Below, piece by piece: positions 52,491 through 62,367 of a stretch of DNA of 64,000 nucleotides. The position numbers were made by a program, and so were the translations under genes. The notes below the pieces were generated by a model. That model did not search any database, had not been told where the DNA came from, and saw only the letters and a program-made list of their open reading frames with translations. How positions within the stretch are numbered: the first letter of the stretch is position 1; each line of letters opens with the position of its first letter. The stretch spans positions 124,001 through 188,000 of the forward strand of contig OZ037883.1 of the NCBI GenBank assembly GCA_964035575.1, written 5' to 3'. Origin of the DNA: Rhynchopus sp. YZ270_cl-10 (taxonomy: Eukaryota; Euglenozoa; Diplonemea; Diplonemida; Diplonemidae).

Positions 52491-55400
52491 TAGCTCGCTT
52501 CGCTGCCGAAGAGACAGCGTTTTCTGCAAGATAATATTTGAAAGAAAATAATCACACTCACACTTTTCCTGGTGGGCAGTGTCTGTTGTAGTAAAGCAAC
52601 AACAGTAATAAATGACATGAATAAAGCATGCAAACCTGTCCTCTATTCCAGAAAGTGTGTGACAAATTTTGGTTTTTTTGTTTGTTCATTTTTTAGTGTG
52701 ACTGCATTTCCAAAGAAGAAATGAAGACCTATATAGCTCTGTCCAAGCAGCAGCACAACAAAGCCAACAAGGGCAAACGTTGCGTTGTGTTGTGTTGCGT
52801 TGTGTTGTATTGACGGACGGTAACAAAAAATATATATAATGAGTTGAGAGCAAAAAATGCGCGGGAACGGAGTGCCTCTCGGGATGAGCGGTCATTCAGC
52901 GCGCAAACACACCCACAAGGTGGTGCTCCTGCTTCCCAACAAGAAAAACAAGGTAACAGTGCAAAGGTGCAAAGAAAGACAAAGAGAGGGAAAGCAAAGA
53001 AACAACTTGAAAAATGAATGTGCCGTTCCGTCCAACGTTGTGTTGTGTTGTGTTGGTTGACGGACGTTAACAAAAAAAAAAAAAATAATAATAATAATAA
53101 TGGTTGCTTCGATTGAAATGAAAGCGTCAGGTTTCCCCAGCAAGCTGCGAACCTGAAAAACCTATCTCCTGGTTCATAATAGTAAAAGTGGTTGTTGCCA
53201 ACAATATAAACGGCAAGAAAACGGTGACAAGGGCAAATTCGAATGAAACCCCGGGCTGGGCAGGAGGAAAGGGGAAAGCCAGTTTGCAAACTAATGCAGA
53301 GGCTCCAGAGCAGGCGTGAGGTGCAAATGTGCGCCGCACACACAACTCGGGCAAAGAGGTGCTAAAAAGGTAAACCCTAAAACCGTAAAGCGGTAAACAG
53401 GTAGAAGCGAACGACCGTCGTTACAAATATATGTATACTATAGGCAAAACAATAATGTAATGTATAATCATCAGCCTCCATCAGACCGGTCCGGCGGCGG
53501 CGCCTCCGTTGCCAGCCCCAGCACCAGCACAGGACGTTGCGCACGAGGAAGTGGCGGCAGGGGGCGTGAAGTCATCAGGGCACCACGAGGAGACACACAT
53601 GCCGGCAGCTCCCTCCCCCGAAGTACCCGCCTCCCAAGCACACTCAGGCATCGCAGCGTTACAGGCCGTCTCGTCCGCAAGCCCATCACACGCCGTCGCA
53701 CCCTGCCGCACGAAGACCGCCACGTTCGCAAGCGGCGCAGTCAGGGCAGGGAGCTCCTCAACAGTCCCCGCAGGCACAAGCTTCCGGAAGGCAACTGTCG
53801 GGTGCGTCGCACCGTCTGCCCCGTCGTCCGCAACAACAAAACCCGCATCCACACCCTGCTGGAACGTCGGGGCACAGCTCCCCGTATCCCACCCAGCATC
53901 AGGCAGCAGCGACACCAGCCCGCCGTTTGTGGGCGTCGAGCACGGTGGGCAGTGGTACGTTGCCACAAGCACCTCGCACGGCTTCTCCTCGCAGTTGAAC
54001 GGGCAGGCCACGCGCAGCACGTTGTCCGCCCCAATCACACCCGCAATGTCCACCGGGAAGAACGCCGCCATGTTCGCCTGCACAAAGGCAGGCGGGAAGT
54101 TCGCAAACGTCACCGAGGGCTCCCCGTTCGGGTGCATCCCCTCCCTAACCTCCTCGCCTGCCCCAAAGCTGTCCACAGTGCCTTCTGGGCTCACAACCTC
54201 AACCTCAACGGGCTCCCCGCCGTCCACACAGGGCTCCGTCGTCTCCCCCCCTGTTGGTGTGGGTGGGGTCGGCGGTGTGCCGGACGGGGAGTTTGTGTTC
54301 CCTTCTGGGGTTGGTGGCGATGGTGGTGTCGGCGGTGTCCCAGCAGGTGAGTTGGTGTTGCCCTCTGGGGTTGGCGGTGTGCCGGACGGGGAGTTTGTGT
54401 TTCCCTCTGGGGTTGGTGGCGATGGTGGTGTGGGCGGTGTGGGTGGTGTGCCGGACGGGGAGTCTGTGTTGCCCTCTGGGGTTGGCGGTGTTGGTGGTGT
54501 TGGTGGCGTGGGTGGCGATGGTGGTGTCGGCGGTGTCCCAGCAGGCGAGTCCGTGTTACCCTCTGGGGTTGGTGGTGTCGGCGGGGTCGGTGGCGACGGT
54601 GGTGTGCCGGACGGGGAGTCTGTGTTCCCCTCTGGGGTTGGTGGCGATGGTGGTGTCGGTGGTGTCGGCGGTGGTGTCCCAGCAGGCGAGTCCGTCCTGC
54701 CTCCTGTTGGCGGCGTGGGTGGTGTAGGCGGTGTAGGTGGTGTCGGCGGCCTTGGCGGTGGTCCCGAAGGAGAGTCCGTCCTGCCCCCTGTCGGCGGTGT
54801 AGGCGGTGTAGGAGGTGTAGGAGGTGTAGGCGGCCTTGGCGGTGGTCCCGAAGGCGAGTACGTCTTGCTCCACCATGGCGGCGACGGCGGCGACGGCGGA
54901 CTGCCACCGGGTGACTTGGTCTTGCAGCCCCTCTCGTACTTGCCCTTCTTCTTGTACTCCTTCTTACCCCACTTCTCGTACTTGCCCTTCCAGGTCCTCC
55001 CACCCCCCCACCTCTCCTGCTTCTCCTTCTCACCCTTGTTCCACTTCCCCACGCGACCGCCGTGGCGACTGCTGCTGCGACCACTGTGGCGGCTGCTGCT
55101 GCGGCCACCGCTCCTGCTCCAGCTCCTGCTCCTGCCCCTGTAGCGACTCCCCCCGCCACGGGACATCCCCCCGCGACTCGACCCACGCTGACGCGACCTC
55201 GTCAGCACGCCAGCATCCCGGCCATCCATCTCAGTGTGCCCACCCACATCCGCATCCGCACACATCGCAGTCGACAGAAGAAGCAACGCAGCTCCGCATT
55301 TGCGCATCATCATCGTTGTGTTGTGTTTGTGTATAGGTTCAATCTGACGGTTGTTGCTTTTTTGGGGTGACACAAGAAACGACAATGTTGACTACATTAT

Positions 55401-55506
55401 CGCAAAGGTGAGGGTTGTCTGTGAGGACACGCAAAACAAAACAAAAAAACAATGGTGATCTTTTTTATTTTGTGTATTTTTATTTTTATTTTATTTTTTT
55501 TGCAAG
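52491..55506. repeat. Tandem unit 2 of 3 (3016 bp)
   Basis: Reads the same as unit 1 wherever I compared it, except for an 18-bp deletion in the proline repeat coding region (near 54375) and the two-base boundary difference. Its junction with unit 3 is again a T-rich stretch then TAGCTCGCTTCG. Confidence 0.92.
53481..55313 (-). CDS. Secreted basic/proline-rich/Cys-rich protein, copy 2
   Basis: 610 aa from MMMRKCGAAL, identical to copy 1 except for six residues missing from one proline block (GTPPTPEGNT where copy 1 has GTPPTPPTPPTPEGNT). The deletion is in frame and is one or two PPT units, as expected from slippage in a tandem repeat. Signal peptide, basic region and C-terminal Cys domain are unchanged. 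Confidence 0.88.
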   Translation of the reverse strand: MMMRKCGAALLLLSTAMCADADVGGHTEMDGRDAGVLTRSRQRGSSRGGMSRGGGSRYRGRSRSWSRSGGRSSSRHSGRSSSRHGGRVGKWNKGEKEKQERWGGGRTWKGKYEKWGKKEYKKKGKYERGCKTKSPGGSPPSPPSPPWWSKTYSPSGPPPRPPTPPTPPTPPTPPTGGRTDSPSGPPPRPPTPPTPPTPPTPPTGGRTDSPAGTPPPTPPTPPSPPTPEGNTDSPSGTPPSPPTPPTPPTPEGNTDSPAGTPPTPPSPPTPPTPPTPPTPEGNTDSPSGTPPTPPTPPSPPTPEGNTNSPSGTPPTPEGNTNSPAGTPPTPPSPPTPEGNTNSPSGTPPTPPTPTGGETTEPCVDGGEPVEVEVVSPEGTVDSFGAGEEVREGMHPNGEPSVTFANFPPAFVQANMAAFFPVDIAGVIGADNVLRVACPFNCEEKPCEVLVATYHCPPCSTPTNGGLVSLLPDAGWDTGSCAPTFQQGVDAGFVVADDGADGATHPTVAFRKLVPAGTVEELPALTAPLANVAVFVRQGATACDGLADETACNAAMPECAWEAGTSGEGAAGMCVSSWCPDDFTPPAATSSCATSCAGAGAGNGGAAAGPV

Positions 55507-58465
55507 TAGCTCGCTTCGCTGCCGAAGAGACAGCGTTTTCTGCAAGATAATATTTGAAAGAAAATAATCACACTCACACTTTTCCTGGTGGGCAGTGTCT
55601 GTTGTAGTAAAGCAACAACAGTAATAAATGACATGAATAAAGCATGCAAACCTGTCCTCTATTCCAGAAAGTGTGTGACAAATTTTGGTTTTTTTGTTTG
55701 TTCATTTTTTAGTGTGACTGCATTTCCAAAGAAGAAATGAAGACCTATATAGCTCTGTCCAAGCAGCAGCACAACAAAGCCAACAAGGGCAAACGTTGCG
55801 TTGTGTTGTGTTGCGTTGTGTTGTATTGACGGACGGTAACAAAAAATATATATAATGAGTTGAGAGCAAAAAATGCGCGGGAACGGAGTGCCTCTCGGGA
55901 TGAGCGGTCATTCAGCGCGCAAACACACCCACAAGGTGGTGCTCCTGCTTCCCAACAAGAAAAACAAGGTAACAGTGCAAAGGTGCAAAGAAAGACAAAG
56001 AGAGGGAAAGCAAAGAAACAACTTGAAAAATGAATGTGCCGTTCCGTCCAACGTTGTGTTGTGTTGTGTTGGTTGACGGACGTTAACAAAAAAAAAAAAA
56101 ATAATAATAATAATAATGGTTGCTTCGATTGAAATGAAAGCGTCAGGTTTCCCCAGCAAGCTGCGAACCTGAAAAACCTATCTCCTGGTTCATAATAGTA
56201 AAAGTGGTTGTTGCCAACAATATAAACGGCAAGAAAACGGTGACAAGGGCAAATTCGAATGAAACCCCGGGCTGGGCAGGAGGAAAGGGGAAAGCCAGTT
56301 TGCAAACTAATGCAGAGGCTCCAGAGCAGGCGTGAGGTGCAAATGTGCGCCGCACACACAACTCGGGCAAAGAGGTGCTAAAAAGGTAAACCCTAAAACC
56401 GTAAAGCGGTAAACAGGTAGAAGCGAACGACCGTCGTTACAAATATATGTATACTATAGGCAAAACAATAATGTAATGTATAATCATCAGCCTCCATCAG
56501 ACCGGTCCGGCGGCGGCGCCTCCGTTGCCAGCCCCAGCACCAGCACAGGACGTTGCGCACGAGGAAGTGGCGGCAGGGGGCGTGAAGTCATCAGGGCACC
56601 ACGAGGAGACACACATGCCGGCAGCTCCCTCCCCCGAAGTACCCGCCTCCCAAGCACACTCAGGCATCGCAGCGTTACAGGCCGTCTCGTCCGCAAGCCC
56701 ATCACACGCCGTCGCACCCTGCCGCACGAAGACCGCCACGTTCGCAAGCGGCGCAGTCAGGGCAGGGAGCTCCTCAACAGTCCCCGCAGGCACAAGCTTC
56801 CGGAAGGCAACTGTCGGGTGCGTCGCACCGTCTGCCCCGTCGTCCGCAACAACAAAACCCGCATCCACACCCTGCTGGAACGTCGGGGCACAGCTCCCCG
56901 TATCCCACCCAGCATCAGGCAGCAGCGACACCAGCCCGCCGTTTGTGGGCGTCGAGCACGGTGGGCAGTGGTACGTTGCCACAAGCACCTCGCACGGCTT
57001 CTCCTCGCAGTTGAACGGGCAGGCCACGCGCAGCACGTTGTCCGCCCCAATCACACCCGCAATGTCCACCGGGAAGAACGCCGCCATGTTCGCCTGCACA
57101 AAGGCAGGCGGGAAGTTCGCAAACGTCACCGAGGGCTCCCCGTTCGGGTGCATCCCCTCCCTAACCTCCTCGCCTGCCCCAAAGCTGTCCACAGTGCCTT
57201 CTGGGCTCACAACCTCAACCTCAACGGGCTCCCCGCCGTCCACACAGGGCTCCGTCGTCTCCCCCCCTGTTGGTGTGGGTGGGGTCGGCGGTGTGCCGGA
57301 CGGGGAGTTTGTGTTCCCTTCTGGGGTTGGTGGCGATGGTGGTGTCGGCGGTGTCCCAGCAGGTGAGTTGGTGTTGCCCTCTGGGGTTGGCGGTGTGGGG
57401 GGTGTTGGCGGTGTGCCGGACGGGGAGTTTGTGTTTCCCTCTGGGGTTGGTGGCGATGGTGGTGTGGGCGGTGTGGGTGGTGTGCCGGACGGGGAGTCTG
57501 TGTTGCCCTCTGGGGTTGGCGGTGTTGGTGGTGTTGGTGGCGTGGGTGGCGATGGTGGTGTCGGCGGTGTCCCAGCAGGCGAGTCCGTGTTACCCTCTGG
57601 GGTTGGTGGTGTCGGCGGGGTCGGTGGCGACGGTGGTGTGCCGGACGGGGAGTCTGTGTTCCCCTCTGGGGTTGGTGGCGATGGTGGTGTCGGTGGTGTC
57701 GGCGGTGGTGTCCCAGCAGGCGAGTCCGTCCTGCCTCCTGTTGGCGGCGTGGGTGGTGTAGGCGGTGTAGGTGGTGTCGGCGGCCTTGGCGGTGGTCCCG
57801 AAGGAGAGTCCGTCCTGCCCCCTGTCGGCGGTGTAGGCGGTGTAGGAGGTGTAGGAGGTGTAGGCGGCCTTGGCGGTGGTCCCGAAGGCGAGTACGTCTT
57901 GCTCCACCATGGCGGCGACGGCGGCGACGGCGGACTGCCACCGGGTGACTTGGTCTTGCAGCCCCTCTCGTACTTGCCCTTCTTCTTGTACTCCTTCTTA
58001 CCCCACTTCTCGTACTTGCCCTTCCAGGTCCTCCCACCCCCCCACCTCTCCTGCTTCTCCTTCTCACCCTTGTTCCACTTCCCCACGCGACCGCCGTGGC
58101 GACTGCTGCTGCGACCACTGTGGCGGCTGCTGCTGCGGCCACCGCTCCTGCTCCAGCTCCTGCTCCTGCCCCTGTAGCGACTCCCCCCGCCACGGGACAT
58201 CCCCCCGCGACTCGACCCACGCTGACGCGACCTCGTCAGCACGCCAGCATCCCGGCCATCCATCTCAGTGTGCCCACCCACATCCGCATCCGCACACATC
58301 GCAGTCGACAGAAGAAGCAACGCAGCTCCGCATTTGCGCATCATCATCGTTGTGTTGTGTTTGTGTATAGGTTCAATCTGACGGTTGTTGCTTTTTTGGG
58401 GTGACACAAGAAACGACAATGTTGACTACATTATCGCAAAGGTGAGGGTTGTCTGTGAGGACACG
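55507..58465. repeat. Tandem unit 3 of 3 (2959 bp, right end cut)
   Basis: Matches unit 1 up to GTCTGTGAGGACACG at 58465 and then enters unique sequence, lacking the last 75 bp or so (CAAAACAAAAC and the T-rich end) of a full unit. Confidence 0.92.
56497..58347 (-). CDS. Secreted basic/proline-rich/Cys-rich protein, copy 3
   Basis: 616 aa, same predicted protein as copy 1, with the full-length proline block. About 120 bp of shared upstream sequence is kept before the unit ends, so its promoter may differ from that of copies 1 and 2, which have about 190 bp of shared unit upstream and then the next unit. Confidence 0.88.
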   Translation of the reverse strand: MMMRKCGAALLLLSTAMCADADVGGHTEMDGRDAGVLTRSRQRGSSRGGMSRGGGSRYRGRSRSWSRSGGRSSSRHSGRSSSRHGGRVGKWNKGEKEKQERWGGGRTWKGKYEKWGKKEYKKKGKYERGCKTKSPGGSPPSPPSPPWWSKTYSPSGPPPRPPTPPTPPTPPTPPTGGRTDSPSGPPPRPPTPPTPPTPPTPPTGGRTDSPAGTPPPTPPTPPSPPTPEGNTDSPSGTPPSPPTPPTPPTPEGNTDSPAGTPPTPPSPPTPPTPPTPPTPEGNTDSPSGTPPTPPTPPSPPTPEGNTNSPSGTPPTPPTPPTPEGNTNSPAGTPPTPPSPPTPEGNTNSPSGTPPTPPTPTGGETTEPCVDGGEPVEVEVVSPEGTVDSFGAGEEVREGMHPNGEPSVTFANFPPAFVQANMAAFFPVDIAGVIGADNVLRVACPFNCEEKPCEVLVATYHCPPCSTPTNGGLVSLLPDAGWDTGSCAPTFQQGVDAGFVVADDGADGATHPTVAFRKLVPAGTVEELPALTAPLANVAVFVRQGATACDGLADETACNAAMPECAWEAGTSGEGAAGMCVSSWCPDDFTPPAATSSCATSCAGAGAGNGGAAAGPV

Positions 58466-59483
58466 TAGGACGCTACCGATCAGCGGCCGCAACACTACAC
58501 TACATCAGACAGCCCCAGTACAGGCACAGGACCTACTGTTCAGGGCATCATGACTCTCTATTAATTTCTCGTGGCAATAACCTGAAATGATATGCACGAA
58601 CCCCTCTTTTTTTTGTGTGGAAACTCTCATTTCGCGTATGCTTTTTGGCAGTATCGCTCAAGTCAAGTGCAGAGAAGAAAGAAGGTGTGGACGGGGTGGG
58701 GAAGAAGGGAGCTCTCACTTGTGAAAGCAACGGAAGAATTTTCTTGAGTATGTCACATACTAGTGAATCATATACCTTAGCACAATAAGATCTCTATCAC
58801 ATGAGCCTTTGTCTAAGTTATCAACGACACACAACATGGCAACAGGGAAGCTACAACTCCTATTGTTTTTTTGTCTTAATGTTCACTGTTCTCTTACGGA
58901 ACCCGCAGTAGAGAACGCTATTGGTATGTGTACTTATGTTCTGTCGGCCGAAGCCGTATATTATACGTAACCAAATGTAAAGAAAGATGACAAAAAAAAA
59001 AGCGTCGTTTCCCTGGTTCTGTAGCTATGTGGTCTATACACTACACTTCATTTATTTTTTATACACACTGAGGGACTCAAAGGATGCAGAGAAGGGAGGG
59101 GGTAGAAACAGGAGAGGAGAACAATAGAGGGATCCCTTACGTACTTAGGAAAGCTCTTTTTACAGTGCAAATTCCCAAGGTGAAAACAAAGTGAAGGGGA
59201 TATGTATTGATAACGGCCCTGGTATTATCACCAAAAAAGGATAGAAAAAAAATATAGCAGTTGCCTCGTCGTTCAGAAGTGAACAACACATTGCGTCTAT
59301 AAATCACCTTTTGTTCGCTTTGCTATATTGGAGAAGAAGAACAAAATCCTACCCAAATATAGGTTCGTGAACAACGGCTATTTTATACTGAGAGTTTGGT
59401 CTCTCGGTTAGTTGTCTTGGCGGCAACGTAACACTGTGATGCAAAGTGACAAAATGGGCTTTAGGGAGAGAAGAAAAAAAAGG

Positions 59484-59817
59484 AGTAATGGCGACTAAAA
59501 CACATCTCAGTCGAGTTCATGCAAAGGGGTGGGACGTGGGTGTTCCGCACCGTAAGAGAACGGAGGCGGTTCACAACCGCTCGGCGAATCACGCGACCTC
59601 TTTATACCCCCAGCCTTTCTAACGACCAAAAAAAAAATATAAAGGAGTGGGGAAGGGGAATTGACTTGGAATACAAAGCCCTCGCATGACAGTGTACCTT
59701 GATCACAAAAGGAAATGATAGTAAGATGATCCTAAGACTCTTATGCGTAGGTCACCTCGAAAAATAAAGAAAAGTTTATAAGATGAACCTAAGCCTCTCG
59801 TGCTTAGTCACATTAAC
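59484..59817 (+). repeat. Module cluster E-C-A-A
   Basis: E 59484-59524 (ACTAAAACACATCTCAGTCG), C 59664-59700 (GACTTGGAATACAAAGCCCT), A 59716-59760 (TAAGATGATCCTAAGACTCT), A 59774-59817 (TAAGATGAACCTAAGCCTCT, GCTTAGTCACATT). Confidence 0.7.
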
Positions 59818-59925
59818 AGGAAGTTGGCGGAAACACAGATGCACCTAGCCAAGTGTGTTTCCAGATCCCATTTAATTGCACCAGGCTATGGGAGGGCGAG
59901 ACTTCCTTCAGTAAAAAAAAAAATA

Positions 59926-59965
59926 GTTGATTTGAAATACAACAGCCCGCTCGTGACAGTGTACC
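59926..59965 (+). repeat. Class C head, joined to a MITE
   Basis: GATTTGAAATACAACAGCCC, GCTCGTGACAGTGTACC. The final TACC is also the first bases of the MITE at 59962-60296, so the MITE appears to have inserted at the TA of this module. Confidence 0.7.
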
Positions 59966-60296
59966 GTAAAAATATTTATTCTGGGCTGTAACTATTCTGA
60001 GACAGAAGTATACTGGACCGGAACAAAACTGGAACACTTGGGGTTTTTGGGGGTGTCCCAGTTTTGTTCCGGCCCAGAACAGTTCTGTTGGGGTAGAATT
60101 TTTATCCCCATTCCCACCCCACCCAGGTGCATAGTCCATCTTTGGGAAAAAAAAAATTCGTCGCACTCCTCGTTTTTTTTGACAAGGCACGGATACCCCC
60201 CCAAAACAATGCTGGTACGGAACAAAACTGGAACAATCGACGATTTTTTGGGGTGTTCCAGTTTTGTTCCGGCCCAGAATAAATATTTTTACGGTA
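59962..60296. mobile_element. MITE of the TACCGTAAA family, copy 2 (335 bp)
   Basis: Perfect 25-bp ends TACCGTAAAAATATTTATTC then TGGGC. The interior repeats CCAGTTTTGTTCCGGCCCAG twice plus inverted GGAACAAAACTGGAACA copies, as if two copies of a smaller element were joined or nested. No coding capacity. Confidence 0.85.
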
Positions 60297-60424
60297 CCAA
60301 AAATGTAGGGGGAGAAAAATTACACGGAAAAGTAGAGAACGCGCCAGGGGATAGTTTTTGTATTATGATTGAGACAACTCTGCGTCGTACATTTGATACC
60401 TTGTTAGGAAAGGGGGGAAAGAAA

Positions 60425-60466
60425 ACTTGTAAGATGAATGTGCCTCTCGTGCACCCACACATCTTT
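60425..60466 (+). repeat. Class B hairpin module
   Basis: TAAGATGAATGTGCCTCTCG then TGCACCCACACATCTT. AAGATG/CATCTT is a perfect 6-bp outer stem, TGTG/CACA follows, and the loop holds CTCTCGTG. Confidence 0.8.
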
Positions 60467-60678
60467 TGGAAAGAACGGCAACCTATCGCACATGACCGAG
60501 AGGGAAGGTCGAGTGCAATGAATGAGGAATAGATTGAGAATGAAACACCTGATATTGCCTCACCAAAAATTTCAGGCAAAATCAAGTGGAAGAAAAATGG
60601 TATCAAATGTAGATCAATTGGAAAAATTTATCCCTGTAGTTCTTTTTTTTCGCATTTCATTATACTAAACAGAAAAGA

Positions 60679-60829
60679 GTAGTTGAAACGTGCTAAAAAA
60701 ACGCATCTCAGTCGATGCTCCTGCAAAAGAAAGAGTGATGTACCACTGGGCATAGGGGCCGGTGGTTGTTAAGTTGTTTTTTGAAATAAAAGTTGGCTCT
60801 GAAATACAACTGCCCTTTGACAGTGTACC
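60679..60829 (+). repeat. Class E head and class C head
   Basis: E 60679-60722 (AGTTGAAACGTGCTAAAAAA, ACGCATCTCAGTCGATG). C 60791-60829 (CTCTGAAATACAACTGCCCT, TTGACAGTGTACC). Confidence 0.65.
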
Positions 60830-61130
60830 GAAAATAAAATAATACTGGTGCTCCTGAAAACCCCGTTTTGCGTACTTGCTGCGTACTTGTTGCGCACTTT
60901 GTGCACGAAAAACAAAATACAGGAATACCCTATATTGCGTACTTGTTGCGTACTTGGTATTTTTTTATTTCAGGAGCACCAAATACAACACATTTTTTCA
61001 TTGATAGCGTGCCCTTCTGTTACCATCACCATCCTCTCTGCGTCACCGGTGTCTAGTTGCTTGTGTGCAAGGCAGGACATGGCCGGGGGTGGAAACAGGT
61101 CGGCTCAGCAAAAAAAAATAAAATAAAATG

Positions 61131-61170
61131 TTTCTAAGTGAACCTAAGCCTCTCATGCTTAGTCGGTTGG
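61131..61170 (+). repeat. Class A hairpin with changed outer arm
   Basis: AAGTGAACCTAAGC, loop CTCTCAT, GCTTAGTCGGTT. The usual CACCTT right arm is replaced by CGGTT, which pairs with AACC(T) on the left. Confidence 0.65.
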
Positions 61171-61214
61171 TGCGTGAAAAAAAAAGCACCTACCATGTAA
61201 TATGAACCTTGTGA

Positions 61215-61290
61215 TGGTGTGGCACGCCCCAAAAAAAAAGTCATATTTGTGTAGTTCTTATGTAGTGCTTATGTATTGAAAAAGGGGGGG
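61215..61290 (+). repeat. Direct repeat flanking the 61-63 kb block, left copy
   Basis: GTGTAGTTCTTATGTAGTGC then TTATGTATTGAAAA. The same core (GTGTAGTTCTTATGTAGTG) is at about 63088-63106. Next to it, ATGGTGTGGCACG (left) and CGCGCCACACCAT (right) are inverted, possible terminal repeats of a 2-kb element. Confidence 0.55.
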
Positions 61291-61393
61291 TAAAAAAAAA
61301 TTTCCCGCCCATTGTGTTAGAGCAGGCCTGACGCTAAACAGCTACAAAAATCGCACTTTCGGGCTTGGAATTCCGGTTTTTTTACGGGTTTTT

Positions 61394-61837
61394 CTACACA
61401 GGAATCAGACATTTTTCGACCTTGGTCCATGGCTGGTGGTGAAAATCATGATTTTTTTTTGCCCATGATACGTTTCGAACATACGCGCTGCGCGCGAAAA
61501 AGGTCCTCATAAGCTCAATTCCAGAAACAAATACGGGGGAAGCGAAGTCTTCCAACTCCTCCGCCCTCCGTTTTCTCTTGAACCTGTGACGCTTGTCGCT
61601 GAGAAACAGGACAACAGCGTGCTCAAGAATATTCCCCATCTCTTCGGTATTAAACTCGGGTGCCTGTTCATGAAGAATCATCAGCTTCTCAATAGTGCTG
61701 TGAGAAAGGCGGTGGCGTCTCTTTGCGTAGATGTGGTCCAGGAGAGAGAATCCTCGTTCAACAACAACGGAAGACGGGAGTACAACGACCGCAGCCTCCA
61801 AAACCCGTGCGAGAGTATCCCATTTTCCGACTTGCAA
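61394..61837 (-). pseudogene. hAT transposase C-terminal fragment
   Basis: 147-aa frame with the hAT dimerisation signature: LPSSVVVERGFSLLDHIYAK followed by RRHRLSHSTIEKLMILHE. In hAT transposases this block lies at the C-terminus and follows a long RNase-H-like catalytic region, which is absent here; upstream sequence is instead a copy of the dispersed repeat at 61866-62012. A basic tail (KRHRFKRKRRAEELEDF) and further residues follow. The open frame starts at Met 61837, but a 600-residue N-terminal part is expected in the family, so this is a broken copy or the last exon of one. Confidence 0.75.
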
Positions 61838-61865
61838 TGTTCAAGAGCAAGAAGACTTCGAGAAA

Positions 61866-62012
61866 ACTGCGTTCTGGCGAAGCCACGGTACGCAACATTT
61901 CAAAAAATTGCGCTTAAAAATGCACTTTGTTTTACAGCCAAGCTATGTCATGGGGAGAGTGGAATGCAAGCTTGCGCCGCAGGCGCACGGTACGCTACTT
62001 TTTATTTGACCA
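61866..62012 (+). repeat. hAT-linked dispersed repeat, copy 3
   Basis: TTCTGGCGAAGCCACGGTAC through AAGCTTGCGCCGCAGGCGCA and CGGTACGCTACTTT. Very close to 11976-12105. Adjoins the hAT fragment in head-to-head orientation. Confidence 0.8.
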
Positions 62013-62367
62013 TGTCCTTCTTTCTCACTCCTCATTGGGTTCTACGAGCTCCGTCCGTCAAATGGTGGGTCACAACATGCAGCAAAGTTCGCAGCTATGC
62101 TAACTGCTCCCACGTTCACTTTGCATTTTTCCTTCAAAGTCAAGTACTGACCATATTTTGCACACAAAACCTGAAAATGGCCTGTATAAAACTGACACAT
62201 GCATTTTAGGTCAAAAGTACTCATTTCTCAGCGCAAAGTGACCCCATCACAGCACGCACAGACTCGGAAGAACCGAAAACAAAAAACCTGTACTTCATTG
62301 GTCTCGGCCAGTGGAGTCCCCTACAGGAGGGGAGAGGGCTTTGCCCTCTCCTGTACTACACGTGAAT
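62013..62367. other. Spacer with a diverged repeat and a hairpin
   Basis: 62214-62265 resembles the 45.4-kb tandem unit (AAAGTGACCCCATCACAGCA). 62320-62352 is a hairpin: ACAGGAGGGGAGAGGGC, TTT, GCCCTCTCCTGT. No gene. Confidence 0.5.

Larger units (their letters stand above)
58466..61393. other. Intergenic with dense module clusters
   Basis: 58466-59480 is unique-looking AT-rich DNA without genes. 59484-61170 holds class E, C, A, A, C, B, E, C and A modules, a 335-bp MITE and a reversed-repeat stretch (60845-60980) with TGCGTACTTGTTGCG direct repeats. Confidence 0.6.

Noticed and set aside
49459-58465. Tandem triplication as pure assembly duplication
   Set aside because: Units are not fully identical (18-bp in-frame loss in unit 2, boundary changes), so at least two real copies exist. 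The exact number still needs long reads.
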